This document shows, piece by piece, positions 7,147 through 10,096 of a stretch of 10,096 nucleotides of DNA. Under the pieces are notes generated by a model. It ran no database searches. It was not told the DNA's origin and saw only the letters and a list, made by a program, of their open reading frames with translations. The stretch comes from Cyanobacteria bacterium UBA6984 (GTDB taxonomy: Bacteria; Cyanobacteriota; Vampirovibrionia; Gastranaerophilales; Gastranaerophilaceae). Location of the stretch: NCBI GenBank assembly GCA_002450015.1, contig DJYG01000008.1, positions 1 to 10,096 of the forward strand. The letters run 5' to 3'. How positions within the stretch are numbered: position 1 is the stretch's first letter; each line of letters begins with the position of its first letter. The translations under genes were made by a program, and so were the position numbers.

Positions 7147-7163
7147 TTTTTCTCCGTGTACTG

Positions 7164-7192
7164 ATTTTAATAAAAGACCATTTTAACAACAA
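7164..7192 (-). promoter_or_regulatory. rpsA promoter
   Basis: Reading on the minus strand, TTGTTG (7192-7187) and TAAAAT (7169-7164) are exactly 17 bp apart. The start would be near 7157, which leaves a very short leader that just includes the GGAG at 7155-7152 before the ATG at 7146. The near-leaderless layout is tight, so a start a few bases further upstream is possible. A TATAAT further upstream (around 7200-7195) lacks a matching -35. Confidence 0.45.
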
Positions 7193-7203
7193 AATTATAA
7201 AAC

Positions 7204-7230
7204 AAACGCACTCAAAAAACGAGTGCGTTT
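7204..7230 (-). terminator. Hairpin terminator downstream of mutS2
   Basis: AAACGCACTC (7204-7213) and GAGTGCGTTT (7221-7230) form a perfect 10-bp stem with a 7-nt loop. Read on the minus strand it is followed by a T-rich run (GTTTTATAATTTTG). It lies 30 nt after the mutS2 stop and upstream of rpsA, where an intrinsic terminator is expected. The T-tract is interrupted, so some read-through into rpsA is possible. Confidence 0.7.
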
Positions 7231-7260
7231 AACTAAATTATTTACATACACTTAATATTT

Positions 7261-9624
7261 CTAATTTATATCAATAATGGTAACACCATCTCCGCCTTCT
7301 GATTGCTCACCTGCTCTATATTTAGCAACATAAGGGGATGTTGAAACATAATCTCTGATATATCGTCTTAATGCACCCGTTCCGTTACCGTGGACTATAT
7401 ATACAGGAGTTAAATTTGCAAGGCTTGCTTTATCTAAATATGATTCTAATGTATCTAACGCATCATCAACTTTATAACCTCTTAAATCGAGTGTATTTGA
7501 CATACCGCTTCTTTTTAAAGTAAAAGATTCCATCGGTTTTAATCTCAATTGTGGTTTATGGGTTAAAGATGAATCTAGTTTTGCAACTCTGTCTTTGCTA
7601 ATTTTTGTTTTAATTTGTCCCATTTTAACTGTCAAATTATTATTTTTATCAGGTAAAGAAACAACTGTAACTGGTTGATTTAAATCTTTAATCATAACAG
7701 TGTCGCCAACCTTTATAGAATCCCATATCAGTTCATCATAAGTTTGCTTGTCCATTGCATTATCAATTTGATTTTTCAAATCATTTTCTAAATAAGATAA
7801 TCGCATATATGAGCGTCTGGCAACTTTTTCTGATTTTTCTTGTCTTAACTCATTTATAATATCTTTTATTTCCAGTCTTACATTATCGAATTCTTCTGAG
7901 AATTTTGTTTCAATAGCTTTTATTGTTTTACGCTTATCCCTGCGTAATTCTGCAAGTTTTACTTCGTAATCTTCTTTTGCCTTTTGAGAAGAAATTTTCA
8001 TTGCTTCGACGTCTTGAAGATTTTTACTTAACTTTTGTTGAGTTTCTTGTAATTTTTCAATAATAACTGCCGAAGGATCTCGTTGAATATTCAATGTAGA
8101 TTTTGCTCGTTCAACAAGCTCCGTATTTAAGCCTAAATTACTTGCAATAAATATAGCATTGCTTGCTCCTGGAATACCTATTGTAAGTTTATAAGTAGGC
8201 TGTAATGTTTCTCTGTTAAACTCAACACAAGCATTTTTAAACTTTGAGTTTGTATATTCTAATGTTTTCAATTCTCCAAAGTGAGTTGTAATTACACTAA
8301 GAGTATTTTTTGCAACTAAATCATCCAAAATTACTTCTGCAAGTGATGCTCCTTCTTGAGGATCAGTACCTGCACAAATTTCATCTAACAACACTAATGT
8401 ATTTTCATCAGCGCAATTTAGAATATTTATAATATTGTTCATGTGTGATGAAAAAGTTGATAAATTTTGCATTAAATCTTGTTCATCACCAATATCTGCA
8501 AGAACTTTTTCAAACGGATACAATTTAGCTGCAAGACAAGGTAGAAACATACCGCTTCGTGCCATTAACATGAATACTCCAACAGTTTTTAGAGTAACTG
8601 TTTTACCACCGGTGTTTGAACCCGTAATAATTAATGAAGTATAATTATCACCCAATGAAAAATCATTAGTAACAATATTTGGTACTCTCGATATTAATAA
8701 CGGATGTTTAATACCGCTGAGTTCTATAATTTTTTCTTTTGTTAATTCAGGCTCAACAGCTTGAATTTTAATAGCATATCTTGCTTTTGCAAAATGAAAA
8801 TCAAGAAGTGCCAATATTTGTTCATTTAATTTAAATTTGTCAAAATTCTTTTTAATTTGACGTGTTAAATCAGTTAAAATTCTAATAATTTCATCTCTGA
8901 TTTTGACTTTTAACTCTCTAATTTTATTATTCATAGCAACCAGAGATGATGGTTCTATATATGCTGTTTTGTTAGTTGCAGAAACATCGTGTGTAATTCC
9001 TGAAACTTTTCCTTTTGCACTTGCAAGTACAGGAAATACTATACGATTATCCCTTATTGTATATATCGGTTCTTGCAAATACTGTGCAAAATCAGATGAA
9101 TTTAAAAGCTCATTAATTTTAGCTTTAATTTCTTTTTCTGCTTCTTTCAGTGAAGAATAAAATCCTGCCAATGTATCTGTTGCGTCTTTTTTTATATTAT
9201 CAGCCTCGTCAAATTTGGCAAAAATTTGATCTTCCAATTCTTTATCTGGAATAATTTGAGATGACAATTTACTCAATGCGCTATCAGTAATCGTATTCTC
9301 ACGCATGAAATTTTTAACCAATCTTGCTGAACGTAAGCTTTTTGCAAGACTTAACAAGTCTTTTTCAGACAAATAACTATTTAATTGATTATTATCAATT
9401 GTTGTTAAATCAGTTAAGTGTTCAATTGGTAATTCTAGTAGTTTGTCTATTAATTCTTTTGATTCTTTTGTTAATAACAAATTCTCTTGAATCTTGTCAT
9501 AATCCGTTTCGGGTTCAAGTGTAAGACACAATTCTTGACTTTGTTTTGTTTTTGCAAAGGTTGCTAATACTGACAAAACCTTATCGAATTCTAATGTTTT
9601 TTTACTTTTTTCTAATATATTCAT
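7261..9624 (-). CDS. mutS2: MutS2-family ATPase with C-terminal Smr domain
   Basis: A 787-aa protein of normal MutS2 length. The N-terminus (KTLEFDKVLSVLATFAKTKQSQE) matches the family, followed by the MutS core and clamp region (to about 300), the ABC-type ATPase with Walker A GSNTGGKT (335-342) and Walker B LVLLDE (410-415), and STFSSHMNNI (389-398). A charged coiled coil spans about 505-635 and a KOW-like segment about 638-680. The Smr nuclease-type domain (about 708-787) has LDLRG (712-716) and HGNGTG (745-750). Family members suppress recombination between diverged sequences and, in Bacillus subtilis, act on collided or stalled ribosomes. The Walker A has Ser where MutS2 normally has Pro (GPNTGGKT). 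No Shine-Dalgarno sequence is visible before the ATG. The start is kept because it matches the family N-terminus. Confidence 0.96.
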   Translation of the reverse strand: MNILEKSKKTLEFDKVLSVLATFAKTKQSQELCLTLEPETDYDKIQENLLLTKESKELIDKLLELPIEHLTDLTTIDNNQLNSYLSEKDLLSLAKSLRSARLVKNFMRENTITDSALSKLSSQIIPDKELEDQIFAKFDEADNIKKDATDTLAGFYSSLKEAEKEIKAKINELLNSSDFAQYLQEPIYTIRDNRIVFPVLASAKGKVSGITHDVSATNKTAYIEPSSLVAMNNKIRELKVKIRDEIIRILTDLTRQIKKNFDKFKLNEQILALLDFHFAKARYAIKIQAVEPELTKEKIIELSGIKHPLLISRVPNIVTNDFSLGDNYTSLIITGSNTGGKTVTLKTVGVFMLMARSGMFLPCLAAKLYPFEKVLADIGDEQDLMQNLSTFSSHMNNIINILNCADENTLVLLDEICAGTDPQEGASLAEVILDDLVAKNTLSVITTHFGELKTLEYTNSKFKNACVEFNRETLQPTYKLTIGIPGASNAIFIASNLGLNTELVERAKSTLNIQRDPSAVIIEKLQETQQKLSKNLQDVEAMKISSQKAKEDYEVKLAELRRDKRKTIKAIETKFSEEFDNVRLEIKDIINELRQEKSEKVARRSYMRLSYLENDLKNQIDNAMDKQTYDELIWDSIKVGDTVMIKDLNQPVTVVSLPDKNNNLTVKMGQIKTKISKDRVAKLDSSLTHKPQLRLKPMESFTLKRSGMSNTLDLRGYKVDDALDTLESYLDKASLANLTPVYIVHGNGTGALRRYIRDYVSTSPYVAKYRAGEQSEGGDGVTIIDIN

Positions 9625-9664
9625 AATATTATATTTTAAAACAATTAAGATAACTATGCAAGTA

Positions 9665-9694
9665 ATTATAAAATCGAAATATTTTTGTTAAGAA
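9665..9694 (-). promoter_or_regulatory. Possible mutS2 promoter
   Basis: On the minus strand a perfect TATAAT (9670-9665) is preceded at 18 bp by TTCTTA (9694-9689), a poor -35. The start would fall near 9658, giving a leader of about 35 nt. In DNA this AT-rich, a TATAAT alone is weak evidence. Confidence 0.3.
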
Positions 9695-9708
9695 TAAGTC
9701 ACAAAGTA

Positions 9709-9728
9709 TAACGTTATTATGAACGTTA
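9709..9728. promoter_or_regulatory. Perfect 7-6-7 dyad, operator-like
   Basis: TAACGTT (9709-9715) and AACGTTA (9722-9728) form a perfect inverted repeat with a 6-bp spacer. The half-sites are centred 13 bp apart, and the dyad lies about 85-105 bp upstream of mutS2, just upstream of the candidate -35. The ACGTT core is more GC-containing than the surroundings, which makes chance less likely. The binding protein is unknown. Confidence 0.4.
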
Positions 9729-9969
9729 AATAGCAAAGAAAGGTACTATAAGTAAACTGTGGGAAGTGAGTGGTTAATAATGACTTTAGACCTTTTTGAA
9801 ACTTAAAATTTGGCAATATTCTAAAATAAATTTAGCATGAAAAAATATATTAGTTATTAAATTCCGAAACAAATTCAGAATAATATAAAATAAAAACTTA
9901 TGTAAATTTATATTACACACATGAACACAAAAGACCTGTTTTGGTGAGGGATTTTTGGTCTGTATTTTA

Positions 9970-9997
9970 ATTATAACGCACTTTTTGAATTTTGCAA
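9970..9997 (-). promoter_or_regulatory. Sigma70-type promoter inside cassette 2, reading toward mutS2
   Basis: On the minus strand TTGCAA (9997-9992) and a perfect TATAAT (9975-9970) are 16 bp apart. The start would be near 9963, and the left inverted-repeat arm (9953-9931) begins about 10 nt into the transcript. The same -35 hexamer and the same TATAATTA -10 context occur in cassette 1. Confidence 0.55.
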
Positions 9998-9998
9998 C

Positions 9999-10015
9999 TT
10001 TCACGAGATTTCACG
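9999..10015 (-). promoter_or_regulatory. Direct repeat of CGTGAAA upstream of the cassette 2 promoter
   Basis: Read on the minus strand, CGTGAAA occurs at 10015-10009 and again at 10005-9999, ten bases apart, or one helical turn, ending one base before the -35. This is the position and phasing of an activator site contacting RNA polymerase. The same heptamer occurs upstream of the cassette 1 promoter at 201-207. Confidence 0.45.
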
Positions 10016-10096
10016 TTTTTTTAATTTTTTTTCGCCTAAAACTCAATAATATTAAGAAATAATCCTTCACCAAAACAGGTCTTGAGTACCAATATG

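Larger units (their letters stand above)
9625..9930. other. Non-coding upstream region of mutS2
   Basis: This 306-bp stretch holds no convincing gene. It contains a weak mutS2 promoter candidate (9665-9694), an operator-like dyad (9709-9728) and a small imperfect hairpin around 9860-9881 (ATTCCGAA facing TTCAGAAT) without a T-run. If the cassette promoter to its right is active, the whole stretch becomes a leader of about 340 nt for mutS2. Confidence 0.5.
9931..10083. repeat. 153-bp inverted-repeat cassette with internal promoter (candidate invertible promoter)
   Basis: The arm at 9931-9953 (begins AAGACCTGTTTTGGTGA) is matched in reverse complement at 10061-10083 with 22 of 23 positions identical; the single mismatch is 9948 against 10066. 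A promoter between the arms (9997-9970) reads leftward, toward mutS2. Two direct copies of CGTGAAA lie immediately upstream of its -35. No ORF with any support lies inside, and no target-site duplication is seen. Size, promoter placement and motifs match the cassette at 145-294 although the arm sequences differ. The region to the right of the window, which the promoter would serve after inversion, cannot be seen. Confidence 0.6.

Noticed and set aside
9625..9633. TATAAT three bases before the mutS2 ATG as a promoter for a leaderless transcript
   Set aside because: The spacing would place the start inside or beyond the ATG, and no -35 is found upstream.
9786..10004. 72-aa minus-strand reading frame
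   Set aside because: It begins with GTG within the CGTGAAA/promoter region of cassette 2, has no ribosome binding site, runs through the cassette arm and low-complexity AT-rich DNA, and resembles no protein family.
1..10096. CRISPR array, tRNA or rRNA genes, phage or transposase genes
   Set aside because: No regularly spaced repeats, cloverleaf-forming segments, conserved rRNA stretches or recombinase-like proteins were found. The recombinase needed for inversion, if any, must lie elsewhere.

Overview
This is a very AT-rich bacterial window carrying ordinary housekeeping genes. It most likely comes from a non-photosynthetic relative of cyanobacteria (Vampirovibrionia/Melainabacteria, order Gastranaerophilales type). 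The best clue is the ribosomal protein S1. Its N-terminus (EEFESLLGSYDY, then GAIVDIGAKTSASVP and DEDLDGKMLLS) resembles, from memory, cyanobacterial S1 (HEDFAALLDKYDY, GALIDIGAKTAA), while the low GC and gene set fit a gut-type genome. The assignment is an inference and was not searched.

Layout. Positions 1-550 are non-coding. They hold a dispersed-type palindromic repeat (21-112), a 150-bp cassette bounded by perfect 16-bp inverted repeats with a strong promoter inside (145-294), and a second promoter close to glyQ (482-511). A plus-strand run of six tightly packed genes follows (551-6083): glyQ (glycyl-tRNA synthetase alpha subunit), two adjacent paralogous APC-family amino acid permeases, two adjacent paralogous four-helix membrane proteins of unknown function, and maf. 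The gaps are 37, -11, 10, 52 and 24 nt, so one operon is likely.

The minus strand carries rpsA (6073-7146), which converges on maf with an 11-bp overlap, and mutS2 (7261-9624). Between them lie a hairpin terminator for mutS2 and a promoter for rpsA. Positions 9625-10096 are non-coding and hold an operator-like dyad and a second inverted-repeat cassette (9931-10083, 153 bp). This cassette also has an internal promoter, which reads toward mutS2.

The main result of the hunt is that the two cassettes at opposite ends of the window share one design although their inverted repeats differ in sequence. Each is about 150 bp and has arms of 16-23 bp, a TTGCAA -35, a TATAATTA -10 at 16-17 bp spacing, the -10 ending 16-21 bp before the downstream arm, and a CGTGAAA motif upstream of the -35. 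This is what an invertible (phase-variable) promoter looks like. A miniature transposable element is the main alternative. No recombinase is encoded in the window.

Functionally, the plus-strand operon joins amino acid uptake with glycine charging and nucleotide house-cleaning. The minus-strand pair joins translation initiation (S1) with a MutS2 protein of the kind linked to recombination control and ribosome rescue.
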